Assembly: GCF_020707215.1 (NCBI RefSeq)
Contig: NZ_JAJFET010000001.1
Location: 682,001 to 746,000 of the forward strand
From: Sphingomonas sp. PL-96
Lineage (GTDB): Bacteria; Pseudomonadota; Alphaproteobacteria; Sphingomonadales; Sphingomonadaceae
DNA: 64,000 bases
Reading direction: 5' to 3'
The notes under the pieces were generated by a model that had not been told where the DNA came from, did not search any database, and was given only the letters and a program-made list of their open reading frames with translations. This document shows, one piece after another, positions 34,898-43,600 of this stretch. The position numbers were made by a program, and so were the translations under genes. Numbering within the stretch: the first letter of the stretch is position 1; the number at the start of each line of letters is the position of its first letter.

Positions 34898-35515
34898 GTG
34901 GATACGGACGATAGCAGCAGCACACCGAAATCGAGCTACTTCCATTGCCCGTCCTGTGGCAGACCGACGACCGAAGAGCTTGAACGTTGTAGGCATTGCA
35001 AGGCGGTGCTTCGGCCCGGAGACCAGCCGAACGGCTCAGCAGCAGGCGATGGCTTCTTTGCGCGAAATTTCGCCGATGAAGGAGCCAAGGGAGTGATTGG
35101 CTGTGCCGTAATGGCGTTAGTGCCAATGTTCCTGCTTGTCGGGGGCGTCTCCTATTGCTCGAACCAGTCGGCGGAAAAAGAGCGCATAGCTGCCCAAGAA
35201 GCGGCCGCCCAAGCGAAGGTTGACGAGGAACGGTATCAGGAGTCTGTACGGACGGGACAGGTTTGCGCGGATGGTCCCAACGATGCGGTTACGGCGCTAG
35301 AGTTGAACGTCCAGCGCCGCCTAAAGGACCCCGGCAGCTACCACCACTTGGGAACAGTCATTCGTCCGGCAGAGAACGGAAGAGGATACGACGCGCTAAT
35401 GCGCTATCGGTCCCGTAACTCGTTCGGAGGCTACGTCACCGGAACGGTAGCGGCTAAGCTATATCTGGCTGAGCGGAATGTTTGCGAGGTTGCGAGCTTT
35501 GACGTGATTGACTAA
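34898..35515 (+). CDS. Zinc-ribbon single-pass membrane protein
   Basis: A 205-residue protein starting at GTG 34898 with AAGGGGG five bases upstream. Residues 15-35 form a zinc ribbon (FHCPSCG...CRHCKA). A membrane helix follows (VIGCAVMALVPMFLLVGGVSYC), then an Ala/Glu/Lys coiled stretch. The C-terminal domain of about 80 residues has LKDPGSYHHLGTVI and RYRSRNSFGGYV, a pattern shared by small envelope proteins of unknown role. Divergent from an XRE regulator. No function is proposed. Confidence 0.75.
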   Translation: MDTDDSSSTPKSSYFHCPSCGRPTTEELERCRHCKAVLRPGDQPNGSAAGDGFFARNFADEGAKGVIGCAVMALVPMFLLVGGVSYCSNQSAEKERIAAQEAAAQAKVDEERYQESVRTGQVCADGPNDAVTALELNVQRRLKDPGSYHHLGTVIRPAENGRGYDALMRYRSRNSFGGYVTGTVAAKLYLAERNVCEVASFDVID

Positions 35516-35625
35516 ATCTTTCGATCCAGAGCGTGCGGCGGGATGATGAAGACAGCGCCGCAGCGTCTGCCTGGGGATCCACGTTCTGTATCGCCTGATT
35601 TAGGTTTAGGATGCCCCTTAGAGAG

Positions 35626-35652
35626 CCTTGGGGGCAGTACAGCCCCCCAAGG
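35626..35652 (+). terminator. Strong GC hairpin after the zinc-ribbon gene
   Basis: CCTTGGGGGC and GCCCCCCAAGG pair around a 6-nt loop. A pyrimidine-rich stretch (tccctcttt) follows. A second hairpin (CCTCCT / AGGAGG, 35673-35694) followed by TTT lies just after it. Confidence 0.6.
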
Positions 35653-35766
35653 TCCCTCTTTGCACTCCTAGGCCTCCTGAGCCTCTTTAGGAGGGGCTTT
35701 GCTGCTCGCGCGGAGCACCGAGAGCCGCTTAGTTTTGATTATGATAGGCGAGTAGATGGTGAGGCC

Positions 35767-35840
35767 ACTTCAGCCGTTCGCATTAGGCAAAGCCGACCCC
35801 GAAACGGACCGGCAGAGAACGCCCAGTTGCGGACGTTGCG
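35767..35840. repeat. Island palindromic repeat, copy A (partial)
   Basis: Shares CAGCCGTTCGCAT-N-AGGCAAAGC with copy D at 38351, and CGGACCGGCAG, GAAACGCCC-like and TTGCGGAC segments with copy B at 36352. Confidence 0.65.
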
Positions 35841-35892
35841 AAAGTGCCCTGACACCTGCATTCTTGCCGCTGGCTCATCCAAGGTGACTTGC

Positions 35893-36348
35893 ATGCGAAA
35901 CCTGATGTTTGCGGCCCTTCTACCTGCCATCACCATTGCCTACGCAGCGCAGGCCCAAAGCGGCCCTGTCGAGGTGCGCAGAGCCATTGCTGGCATGAAC
36001 GTCGCCGCCTCCAAACTCGACGCGGATACGTTCATGGTATGGTACTGGAACTCTCCATCGCTCGTTATCACGTTCGACGGCGAGGTGATGCGGGGATGGC
36101 AGAACATCCTGGCCGCACAGCGGGGCTGGTGGAACGATAAGAAAAGCGGAGTGCGGTTCACGGAGGCGCGTGAGCCCGAGATCGTGTCTCAAGGCCGCGA
36201 CATTATCACAACGATCCAGTGGATGAACGTTGCGGACCGGAAGTCAGCCTCGCCCTCTAAACTGGTCATCACATCGGTATGGCGGAAGCGAGCTGAGGGT
36301 TGGCGGATCGTCCTTGCTCACGAGTCTTTCGTGCCGCCATCTCAATAA
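35893..36348 (+). CDS. Secreted NTF2-like (SnoaL/DUF4440-type) protein
   Basis: A 151-residue protein from ATG 35893. The signal peptide is MRNLMFAALLPAITIAYAAQAQ. The mature part has the pattern of NTF2-like fold proteins: a helical start (VRRAIAGMNVAASKLDADTF), FDGEVMRGWQNIL in the middle, and a closing strand pair KLVITSVWRKRAEGWRIVLAHESF. Such domains bind small ligands or act as simple enzymes in the periplasm. Island cargo; the role is unknown. The upstream in-frame extension to 35611 covers repeats and hairpins and was left out. Confidence 0.75.
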   Translation: MRNLMFAALLPAITIAYAAQAQSGPVEVRRAIAGMNVAASKLDADTFMVWYWNSPSLVITFDGEVMRGWQNILAAQRGWWNDKKSGVRFTEAREPEIVSQGRDIITTIQWMNVADRKSASPSKLVITSVWRKRAEGWRIVLAHESFVPPSQ

Positions 36349-36351
36349 CGC

Positions 36352-36445
36352 CGAATGTCCGCTTTCCACCACTTGTTGCCGTTCGTCGCAGGGAAACCGG
36401 ATCCCCGAACCGGACCGGCAGGAAACGCCCACTTGCGGACATTCG
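36352..36445. repeat. Island palindromic repeat, copy B (complete)
   Basis: A 94-bp element ended by a perfect 11-bp inverted repeat (CGAATGTCCGC / GCGGACATTCG). Its head GCTTTCCACC...GCCGTTC is shared with copies C and F, and its tail with copy A. Confidence 0.8.
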
Positions 36446-36501
36446 TTCGGTTTGCTCTGCGATGCTCGTATTGGAACAGGCTGCCCAGCAGCCATCTTAC
36501 A

Positions 36502-36978
36502 TCACGAGTCTAGCCGGAGTTCCTGCGCCAGCTTTTCCTGCATGGGGTCTGCTACATACCGAACGTGAGCGACCGCTTCACGTATTGCCTCGGCGTCCTT
36601 ACCCTCGATACGACGGTCGGTGATCGCTTCGAGCAGATCACACAGATCCATGAACCGGTCGATCGACAGACCTGGCAGGCCCTGCATCCTAGTCGCCGTT
36701 CTTGCAAATGCGGCAAGCTCAGCTCGCAACGCTATCGTCTCGCCAAACGTAATTTCGTGCTCGAGGTAAGAACGTGAGGCGTCGATGATGCCGCGTAGAA
36801 GGATGTAAAGGTGCGTTGCCACGTCCGTCTCGAACGTCGCTTGCTTCTTCTTCGCTTCATCCTCTGCAATACGAGCTCGCTTGCGATCTAAGAAGTAGAA
36901 CGTCGCCGCTGTTCCAGCCCCGCCGACACCGCCGACTGCGCCAACCCAATCAGCAACGCTCCCCCAATCGATCGCCAC
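36502..36978 (-). CDS. Hypothetical membrane-anchored protein
   Basis: A 158-residue protein from GTG 36978 with GAGGGG nine bases upstream; a longer frame to 37047 would enter a repeat. An N-terminal hydrophobic, Gly-rich helix (WVGAVGGVGGAGTAATFYFL) is followed by a basic stretch and a long helical domain (KKKQATFETDVATHLYILL...). No family was recognised. Small single-helix proteins of this type are common in islands; no function is proposed. Confidence 0.6.
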   Translation of the reverse strand: MAIDWGSVADWVGAVGGVGGAGTAATFYFLDRKRARIAEDEAKKKQATFETDVATHLYILLRGIIDASRSYLEHEITFGETIALRAELAAFARTATRMQGLPGLSIDRFMDLCDLLEAITDRRIEGKDAEAIREAVAHVRYVADPMQEKLAQELRLDS

Positions 36979-37031
36979 TTCCCCGTGCCCCTCGGAAAAG
37001 ACGAAAGATACCGGAGCAGAAGGCGCCCGGC

Positions 37032-37193
37032 AACGTCGGCTTTCCACCCAGTTCCGGCCGTTCGCGACCGAGGTACTGTCCGCCCTGCTCCAGCAGACAC
37101 CGCAGAAACGCTAGGGTCCGGAGCGGTTCACGCTGAGCGATACCCCTGCCGTACCCCCATGCGGACGGCGGCTATAGCCCAGAAGCCGACGTT
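37032..37193. repeat. Island palindromic repeat, copy C (long form)
   Basis: A 162-bp element ended by a perfect 11-bp inverted repeat (AACGTCGGCTT / AAGCCGACGTT). The head resembles copies B and F. The interior (ACACCGCAGAAACG, TACCCCTGCCGTACCCC) resembles copy E. Confidence 0.78.
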
Positions 37194-37252
37194 CACTTCG
37201 CGCTTCGAGATGCCCATAAGTGGACGATCGCTCATTGCAGATTGCTGTGCTC

Positions 37253-38311
37253 ATGTCCTTGGTTGATCATTTTGAACTCGCGGTGCCGTTGGTCCAAGCT
37301 CCGATGGCCGGCGTCTCGACGCCGCTCCTGGCCGGGTTGGCTTGCGAAGCTGGGGCGTTGGGTTCGATCGGGGTCGGCGCGACCGACGCTGCGGGTGCCC
37401 GCGCGATGATCGAGGAGGTGCGTGCCCGCACTCGCCGCGCTTTCAACGTCAATCTGTTCGTGCATGGCAGCCCCGCGCCCGATCCGGAGCGGGAGGCCAC
37501 TTGGCTGGAATGGCTTGCCCCGCTGTTTGCCGAATTTGGTGATGAGCCGCCAGCAACGCTGCGCACCATCTACAGGAGCTTCGCCGAAGATCCTGACATG
37601 CTGGCGATGCTGTTAGAGCTCGTGCCACCAGTAGTCAGCTTCCACTTCGGACTGCCCTCTGCTGACATTCTTTCAGCTCTACGCGAGCGAGGCATCTACC
37701 TGATGGCAACTGCCACCAGCCTAGAGGAGGCACGAGCGATCGAAGCGGCGGGGATCGACGCGATCGTTGCGCAGGGTATCGAAGCAGGCGGCCACCGTGG
37801 CATGTTCGACCCTACCGGACCAGACGATGCACTCGGCACCTTCCCGCTGACGCGACTGCTGGTTCGCAGTTCTGGACTGCCGATCATCGCGGCGGGCGGT
37901 ATCATGGACGGTGCCGGCATCGCTGCTGCACTCGATCTCGGCGCGGTGGCTGCGCAGCTCGGCACCGCGTTCGTCGCGTGTCCCGAGTCTGCGGCGGATG
38001 AAGCTTATCGCGCCGCCCTTAAAGGGCCGGGAGGGCATCATACGACCCTTACGTCGTTGATTTCTGGTCGCCCAGCGCGGGCACTGGCCAACCGCTTCAC
38101 GGCGTTGTCTGATCAGCGCGGCGAACGCCGGCAACCCGATTACCCAATAGCCTATGATGCTGGAAAAGCTTTGAATGCAGCCGCCAAGGCTAGGGGCGAG
38201 CATGGTTTCGGCGCGCAATGGGCTGGACAAGGCGCCCCGCTGTCGCGCGCCATGCCGGTCGTGGAGCTAGTTCAAACCCTCCGAGAAGAGCTGGAACGCT
38301 GCCGAGCCTAA
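37253..38311 (+). CDS. Nitronate monooxygenase-like FMN enzyme
   Basis: A 352-residue TIM-barrel flavoenzyme of the nitronate monooxygenase (2-nitropropane dioxygenase) family. ATG 37253 is preferred over GTG 37220 because the family begins with a short leader before PLVQAPMAGVSTPLLA. Further motifs are FNVNLFVH, VAQGIEAGGHRG (FMN and catalytic His region), IIAAGGIMDG, AQLGTAFVACPES and SGRPARALANRF. The reaction is oxidative denitrification of alkyl nitronates such as propionate-3-nitronate. As island cargo it may detoxify nitro compounds. It lies between repeat copies C and D and looks intact. Confidence 0.9.
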   Translation: MSLVDHFELAVPLVQAPMAGVSTPLLAGLACEAGALGSIGVGATDAAGARAMIEEVRARTRRAFNVNLFVHGSPAPDPEREATWLEWLAPLFAEFGDEPPATLRTIYRSFAEDPDMLAMLLELVPPVVSFHFGLPSADILSALRERGIYLMATATSLEEARAIEAAGIDAIVAQGIEAGGHRGMFDPTGPDDALGTFPLTRLLVRSSGLPIIAAGGIMDGAGIAAALDLGAVAAQLGTAFVACPESAADEAYRAALKGPGGHHTTLTSLISGRPARALANRFTALSDQRGERRQPDYPIAYDAGKALNAAAKARGEHGFGAQWAGQGAPLSRAMPVVELVQTLREELERCRA

Positions 38312-38346
38312 GCACCTACGCCGACGAGGTTCTCCGTGGCAGTAAC

Positions 38347-38410
38347 GCCGCTTTCAGCCGTTCGCATGAGGCAAAGCGGACACCAGAAGCGGCCCGGCGG
38401 CGCACTCACC
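38347..38410. repeat. Island palindromic repeat, copy D (partial)
   Basis: Shares about 30 bp with copy A (CAGCCGTTCGCATGAGGCAA...). The interval to 38543 holds further repeat-like fragments (gcagaaaacgctcacc) and no gene. Confidence 0.6.
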
Positions 38411-38543
38411 AATTTGCAACGGTAGCGGCGGAGACACCCCCCGCCCTGGCTCAGCAAACAAGACGGAAAACGTAGGACAGAAAGCAGCCGTCGTCCGAGC
38501 GATACTTCGGCGGCACCCCCACTCAGGGGGCGGCAGAAAACGC

Positions 38544-39035
38544 TCACCGGTGGTCGCCCGCGCCGATTGGCGGGTGCTCAGCGTCAAGTCGTGGTGAATG
38601 GCGAAAGGAGGGATGAACGCTGCCGTGTTTGCAGGGCTCCTCAGGCTTCTCGTTCCAATAGCCAGCCTCTCCATCCGGCTGCTGATCCACGCGCTTGATA
38701 ATCAACGTACCAGATAACTCCTCGTTTGATTCCCTAACCTCGCCCGACACAGCCATCCCGAACTCACAAAGGCTTATATCTAAGTCGGACGTGGGTTCGA
38801 CGACCTGTTCGGCAGCTTTGCAGCCTTGGCAATCAGGGTCGAAAACCGCCCTATAGAGCCCTCGTTTTCCCTTGATGCTCACGAGAGCGCTTTTGTCTCC
38901 GAAATGAACGATCTCTATCCGCTGCCGAGTTAAGCGGGCGCCAGCCCCTGGAAGATGTTGCTGGATTGGACACGAAGAGAGCGATGACACCGCAACGAGG
39001 GCTAATGGGACGGCCGACGTTATCTTCATTGTCAT
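38544..39035 (-). CDS. Hypothetical lipoprotein
   Basis: A 163-residue protein from ATG 39035 (39029 is also possible). The leader MKITSAVPLALVAVSSLSSC ends in a possible lipobox (LSSC). The mature part has a paired-cysteine segment, DPDCQGCKAAEQ, and a later Cys in ISLCEFG. The family is not recognised. It lies between repeats D and E on the reverse strand. Confidence 0.6.
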   Translation of the reverse strand: MTMKITSAVPLALVAVSSLSSCPIQQHLPGAGARLTRQRIEIVHFGDKSALVSIKGKRGLYRAVFDPDCQGCKAAEQVVEPTSDLDISLCEFGMAVSGEVRESNEELSGTLIIKRVDQQPDGEAGYWNEKPEEPCKHGSVHPSFRHSPRLDAEHPPIGAGDHR

Positions 39036-39057
39036 AGGTTGGCAGAGCGCAGCTACC

Positions 39058-39284
39058 CCGGCAATCGCAGCTTTCATCTCCACTGCGCTGAAGGCAGACG
39101 GTTCCAACCCGCACTTCCGACCATTCGCGCCGGAGAGACCCTCCGCCGGGCCCAGCTAGGCACCGCAGAAAACCTTGGCCTACGAGCCGCAACCGCTGAG
39201 CTGTACCCCTCCGATACCCCTAACCGGCAACGGCAAGTAACGCCGGTTGAAACCACCCCAATAAGCGGACATCGGGCTTGCCGG
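39058..39284. repeat. Island palindromic repeat, copy E (long form)
   Basis: About 227 bp, ended by the 7-bp inverted repeat CCGGCAA / TTGCCGG. The interior matches copy C in order: a cca/cga-ccattcgcg segment, CACCGCAGAAAACC, GAGCTGTACCCCTCCGATACCCC. Near the end AAGCGGACAT matches the tail of copy B. Confidence 0.6.
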
Positions 39285-39301
39285 TTTAGCGACGATCCCA
39301 C

Positions 39302-39814
39302 ATGCTCGTGGTCATGCTTCGAGCGCCTATGCCATTGCTGCTTTTGATTGCCGGTTGTGGGTCTTCGCCTACGTCCCAGCAGTGCGCCAAGCTAATGACG
39401 GATCACGCCATAATCGAGCGGTGTGGAAGCGGAAGTATGCGCGGTATTTGGAAGGATGCCGAAGACTGCTTTCCGCTTAGCAAGCCAGAACGGATAACCG
39501 GCCTAGTTATACGAGACTTCGAGCGATCTGAACTGTTTGTCGGCGCATCGAGGCCCACGCCTGAAATGCGTCGGTATACAGAAGGGATATGGTTGGAATG
39601 GTCGCAAAGGACGAGAGATGAAGCACCTCGCGCAATCGAGTCTGGTGCTTATCTCATAAAGTTTGAGGGTCGTCGATCCGCTTGCCCGAAACCCGCTGGC
39701 AGGCTCAACGGCTATGGCCACATGAGCCAATATCGTGAGCTTGCGATAGTCGATCACCTGATCTCTTGGAAGCAAGTCGCTCGGTTGCCGGACCCGTTTA
39801 GAAGCAACCCGTAA
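39302..39814 (+). CDS. Hypothetical lipoprotein
   Basis: A 170-residue protein. The leader LRAPMPLLLLIAGCGSS has the lipobox IAGC, so it is probably lipid-anchored. Mature part: CAKLMTDHAIIERCGSG, DAEDCFPLSKPERITGLVIRD, then ACPKPAGR; four cysteines could form two disulfides. No family was recognised. It lies directly after repeat E and before fragment F. Confidence 0.6.
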   Translation: MLVVMLRAPMPLLLLIAGCGSSPTSQQCAKLMTDHAIIERCGSGSMRGIWKDAEDCFPLSKPERITGLVIRDFERSELFVGASRPTPEMRRYTEGIWLEWSQRTRDEAPRAIESGAYLIKFEGRRSACPKPAGRLNGYGHMSQYRELAIVDHLISWKQVARLPDPFRSNP

Positions 39815-39846
39815 GGTCCGCTTTCCACCCAACTTTCGCCGTTCCC
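39813..39846. repeat. Island palindromic repeat, copy F (head fragment)
   Basis: GGTCCGCTTTCCACCCA followed by GCCGTTC matches the head of copies B and C; the rest is missing. Confidence 0.6.
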
Positions 39847-39892
39847 GAAGTATGTGGCGACCCCTGTCGAGTGCCAGCTTGCGCTTAGAAAG

Positions 39893-40441
39893 CTAGGCGT
39901 CCGCTAACGCCCTGTAGACGCTCGCTCGCCCAATGCCGAGCTGCTGAGCGATAGCAGAAGCCCCAAGCCCCTCTGCACGAAGCGCGCGGACGCGCGTTAC
40001 ATCGACGCTAGGAACTCGCCCCTTATAGACGCCAGCCGCCTTAGCCCGCGCAATGCCTTCCATCTGGCGTTCGCGCCGAAGGTTTGTTTCGAACTCGGCA
40101 AACACCGCCAGCATTTGGAGAAACGCAACACCGGCTGGTGTTGAGGTATCCACCGGTTGCTCCGTGGCACGGAGGAAGGCACCCTTAGCTTTAAGCGCCG
40201 CGACGATCTCCTCAAGGTCCTTCACGGAACGCGCCAGGCGATCGATCCGCGTAACCATCAACGTATCGCCCGCACGGATGAACGAAAGCACGGTTTGAAG
40301 CTCGCTACGGCCTTCCGTGGTCGTGCCACTCTTCTTTTCGGACCGGATGATGGTGCAGCCAGCCGCCCGCAAGGCAGCCTCTTGGATAGAACAATCCTGA
40401 TCGTCGGTGCTGACGCGGGCGTAACCGATGGTAGTTGTCAT
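39893..40441 (-). CDS. Serine recombinase (resolvase/invertase family)
   Basis: A 182-residue small serine recombinase; ATG 40441 gives the usual start MTTTIGYARVST. The catalytic Ser is in YARVSTDDQD. The conserved arginines are in GDTLMVTRIDRLARS. The long E helix follows (AVFAEFETNLRRERQMEGI), and a C-terminal helix-turn-helix (LGASAIAQQLGIGRASVYRAL) binds DNA. Such enzymes resolve cointegrates or invert segments. It lies downstream of the nucleoside phosphorylase fusion gene on the same strand. Inverted repeats just upstream may be its recombination or operator sites. Confidence 0.92.
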   Translation of the reverse strand: MTTTIGYARVSTDDQDCSIQEAALRAAGCTIIRSEKKSGTTTEGRSELQTVLSFIRAGDTLMVTRIDRLARSVKDLEEIVAALKAKGAFLRATEQPVDTSTPAGVAFLQMLAVFAEFETNLRRERQMEGIARAKAAGVYKGRVPSVDVTRVRALRAEGLGASAIAQQLGIGRASVYRALADA

Positions 40442-40450
40442 GGGGTGCCT

Positions 40451-40562
40451 CAATAGGGTCTTAGAGGCTCCTGCGTAGGTGTATCATTACGGAGAGTCAA
40501 ACCCTATTGGGACGTCCTTTCCGTCTCAGCCTTCCGTCCCATTCGAGTATACCCTATGGTAT
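40451..40562. repeat. Inverted repeats upstream of the serine recombinase
   Basis: CAATAGGGT (40451-40459) and ACCCTATTG (40501-40509) form a 9-bp perfect inverted repeat with a 41-bp spacer. ATACC-CTAT-GGTAT (40549-40562) is a second small palindrome. Placement fits res-type sites or an autoregulatory operator. Confidence 0.5.
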
Positions 40563-40627
40563 CGAAGCATCGATCGTCACACGACACACAGGGCTCAGTC
40601 ATCAGGCGGAGTACCCTCCAGATCGAA

Positions 40628-43600
40628 CTATGAGGCCGTATCCGCGCCCTTCTTCACGTGCTCGATGCGGGAGTCGGAAGGAGCCATACCGATCGGGCGA
40701 AGGGCTCGTCGTGCCGAATTGACGAAATGACGTGAATTTACCGACTTGTAGTGATGCCAAAACACCCTCCACAGCAGGTGACTAGCCAGCACCACTCTCA
40801 TCATTGGCACTCCTGAATAGTCACCTAACGACTTTTTGAAGGATTCCTTCCCTTTCTCAGCATCGATCTCTATTGTCCAGGAACTCCGAATAATCGCCTC
40901 CACCTGCGTTCTTGGAGTTATGCTTTCGAGAACAGGCAGGAGAACCTTAACTCCGGCAGCCGAACTAACCCGCCAGAGCACTCTCCCCATTGGCTCTGCC
41001 ATCGCATTTAGCTCGAAGCCGTGGATAAAGAGTTGCAGGTCATTCTTGATAGCTTCGAACTGAGTCTTTTCTGCCCCAAACTCGTCCACCATTCTCCAGA
41101 TGTTCTCGTCTGATAGCAAATCGTTACGCATGCGTCCGAAGTCAAAACGTAACCGATTGCGCGTCCAGATATTAGAAAAGTGGTGCCCAATTTGCAGCAC
41201 GAGGTTCGCGAGCGTGATTTTGGTCTGACCGGAAAGGCTTTCACTTCCCGCGCCTACCGCCGTACTTACTAGGGACAGGGCGCGTGCCAAATCGTCTAAC
41301 ACCGTAAATTCCTGCTGTATCTCGACGGGCAGCGACACCGGCTCGGGCTGAATCAGGTTCTTTACTTCACCTCCTACGTAGCGCTTGGCGTCTAGTATAC
41401 GCTGCTTCTCTGACCTTAGGTTTTCATCCGGGCGGTCGTCTTCCATTTTTGATGCGCGGGATAGCAGTCCCTCAGTTAAGCCTCGTAATTGCTTCGTACT
41501 GGAAAGTGCTGCCAGCTTTTGCTCTGTTCCGTCATAGATGTGTGCGCCCGCGTACTCAACCTTGGCATGGTCAACCACGCCGTTCGCGAAAAGGATGACC
41601 GCTTCTACTACCGCGGGATCAGGTCCCAATTCACAGTACAGGTCGAAAGCGTAGTAATTGAACGTCGGACTTGTTGGGTCGAATACCGAAACAGCGAGTT
41701 GCGCATCTTCTCTTAGAGCCTGCGCAATCAGGTAGCTCTCTAAATACGGATGCGAAAAAAAGATGACGCCGTTAGAGCGATATAGAATACCCATGTCGAA
41801 GAAGGGGGTGAGGAACTCCGTAGCGGAATTTGGAAACATTCTCTCTTCGATAAACTGGCTAGCTAGCTCAAGAAGACCCAATTCCGACAGGCGGGCGCCA
41901 TTCTTTATCTCAGCTAGAGCAGCTCGCCGCAGGAACGTCTCTCGCGTTGTACGACTTAGCGGAGGACGCGCTTTATCCGCAGCCACCACGAGCGTCAGGA
42001 GCGACGTTACCGCAAACTGTATCAGCTCCGCCCGCTTATTGGCATTGATAATTGCCGCGATAGTCTCTTCCTGGATGCTCGCGAAGTACGTAGGATGTGC
42101 GTCAAGCTTGAACTTACGAAAAGTATCGTCCAACCTAATCGCAACAGCCTCCGCTTCGTGTGGCGTCATGTCGAACGCTTTTTCCAAGAAGAAGGCAGTC
42201 TCTGTAAAAGAAATAGGGGCTATTTGATACTCTTGAAAACCATTCTGCTTGAAGAAGTTGTCAGCTTCCGCTACGGAGTCTTCCGACTTCGTGATAATGA
42301 CAACTAATGCGTCCACGGCGTTTATCTGCTGTGCGATGAAGTTCAGCCGGCTTTTTGAGTGGAACGGCGGCTCTTCTATTATTAGCACGAGCTTGTACTG
42401 GTTTCGGTCAGCATCCACCATTCCATCGGGCAGCGCCCTCGCCAGTCCGTTCTGAGGTGGGATTAGTTGGTCACCGTCAAGAACATAGGGAAGGACCACC
42501 TTCCCGCCGATCTGCTGGCGGATCAGCGAGTAGGCTAGAGACCAGCCGAGAGATTGGCTCGGGTAGCTGCGCGGGAGCCGAAGAACTATTCTCTTTTCTG
42601 AGCAGAAGCAGTCAATCAGCGAAAGCGGAGTGTCGCCGATCTCCGAGGCATCCACGTTCTCGGCGAAGCCGATGCGCCTCACGCGCGGCATGGGCAAATA
42701 GTAGCTGTCGGGCTTAGCGCGGAATTCGGGCGACCGTTCCACCAGGCGGGCTCGGATTGTGGCCTCTAGCTCTGACACGATGTTTCGGGCAGGCTCGGAC
42801 GCGGGGAAAAGAAGCCCTTCCACAGCGGACTGGCTATAACGCTTCTGCTGCGCAACCCGGATGAACCGATCACTCTGCAATTGTACTTTCAGCAACTCGC
42901 AGGCAGCCAGCATAGCAAGACGCCTCGCGCCGCCTTCTGTTTCGTCTTCAAGTGCGGCCTTAGCAGCGTCAGCTAAGTCACTTATGCCGCGTATAGCGAC
43001 GGCGGGCACCTTCGCAGCCTTCAGCCGCCCGAAGACACCTCCCGACTCGGTTTCGACTGCTGCAACTTTTCGGTGCAGAGCTTGAAGCTTCTCTCGGAAC
43101 TCGTCACTTGCGACTACTGGTCCACAGGCAATCGGCCCGATGTGCACCTCCGGCCCACCGTTGCGAACGATGCCATCGACGCCGCTTTCTTCGGCTAGCG
43201 CCTGTGTATAGGCCCGCCACTCTTGATAACTGCCGGTGAGAGAAGGATGAACCTGCAAGAAGGTGAAACTAGCAACAAGATCAGCTTCCACGGAGTAGAA
43301 ATCCGGGGCAAAAGCTATTGCAGTATTACCCTTTTTGTCCGATATTTTAGCATTGTGAAGAACGTCAATGATCTCGTTTGATACGCATACGTCACCAACG
43401 CGGAGGTCCGACGATATACCTCCAGCGATACCTACGACGACTACAAGGTCTGCGTTGAAAGCTTGCACTGCGGCATCCGCGGAAAGCAAGGCACTTTGCG
43501 AACCCATCTGTGATGCCAAGATGGACACTAGTCGCACGTCGTCACGATTGGAATGATGCTCGATCCGCACCGATTCTGCCGTGCTATGGTCAGCCTTGAA

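Larger units (their letters stand above)
35516..35892. other. Gene-free interval with hairpins and one repeat copy
   Basis: No gene is supported. It holds two terminator-like hairpins at 35626-35697 and the repeat fragment at 35767-35840. An open frame that continues through it into the next gene has no signature before 35893. Confidence 0.6.
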
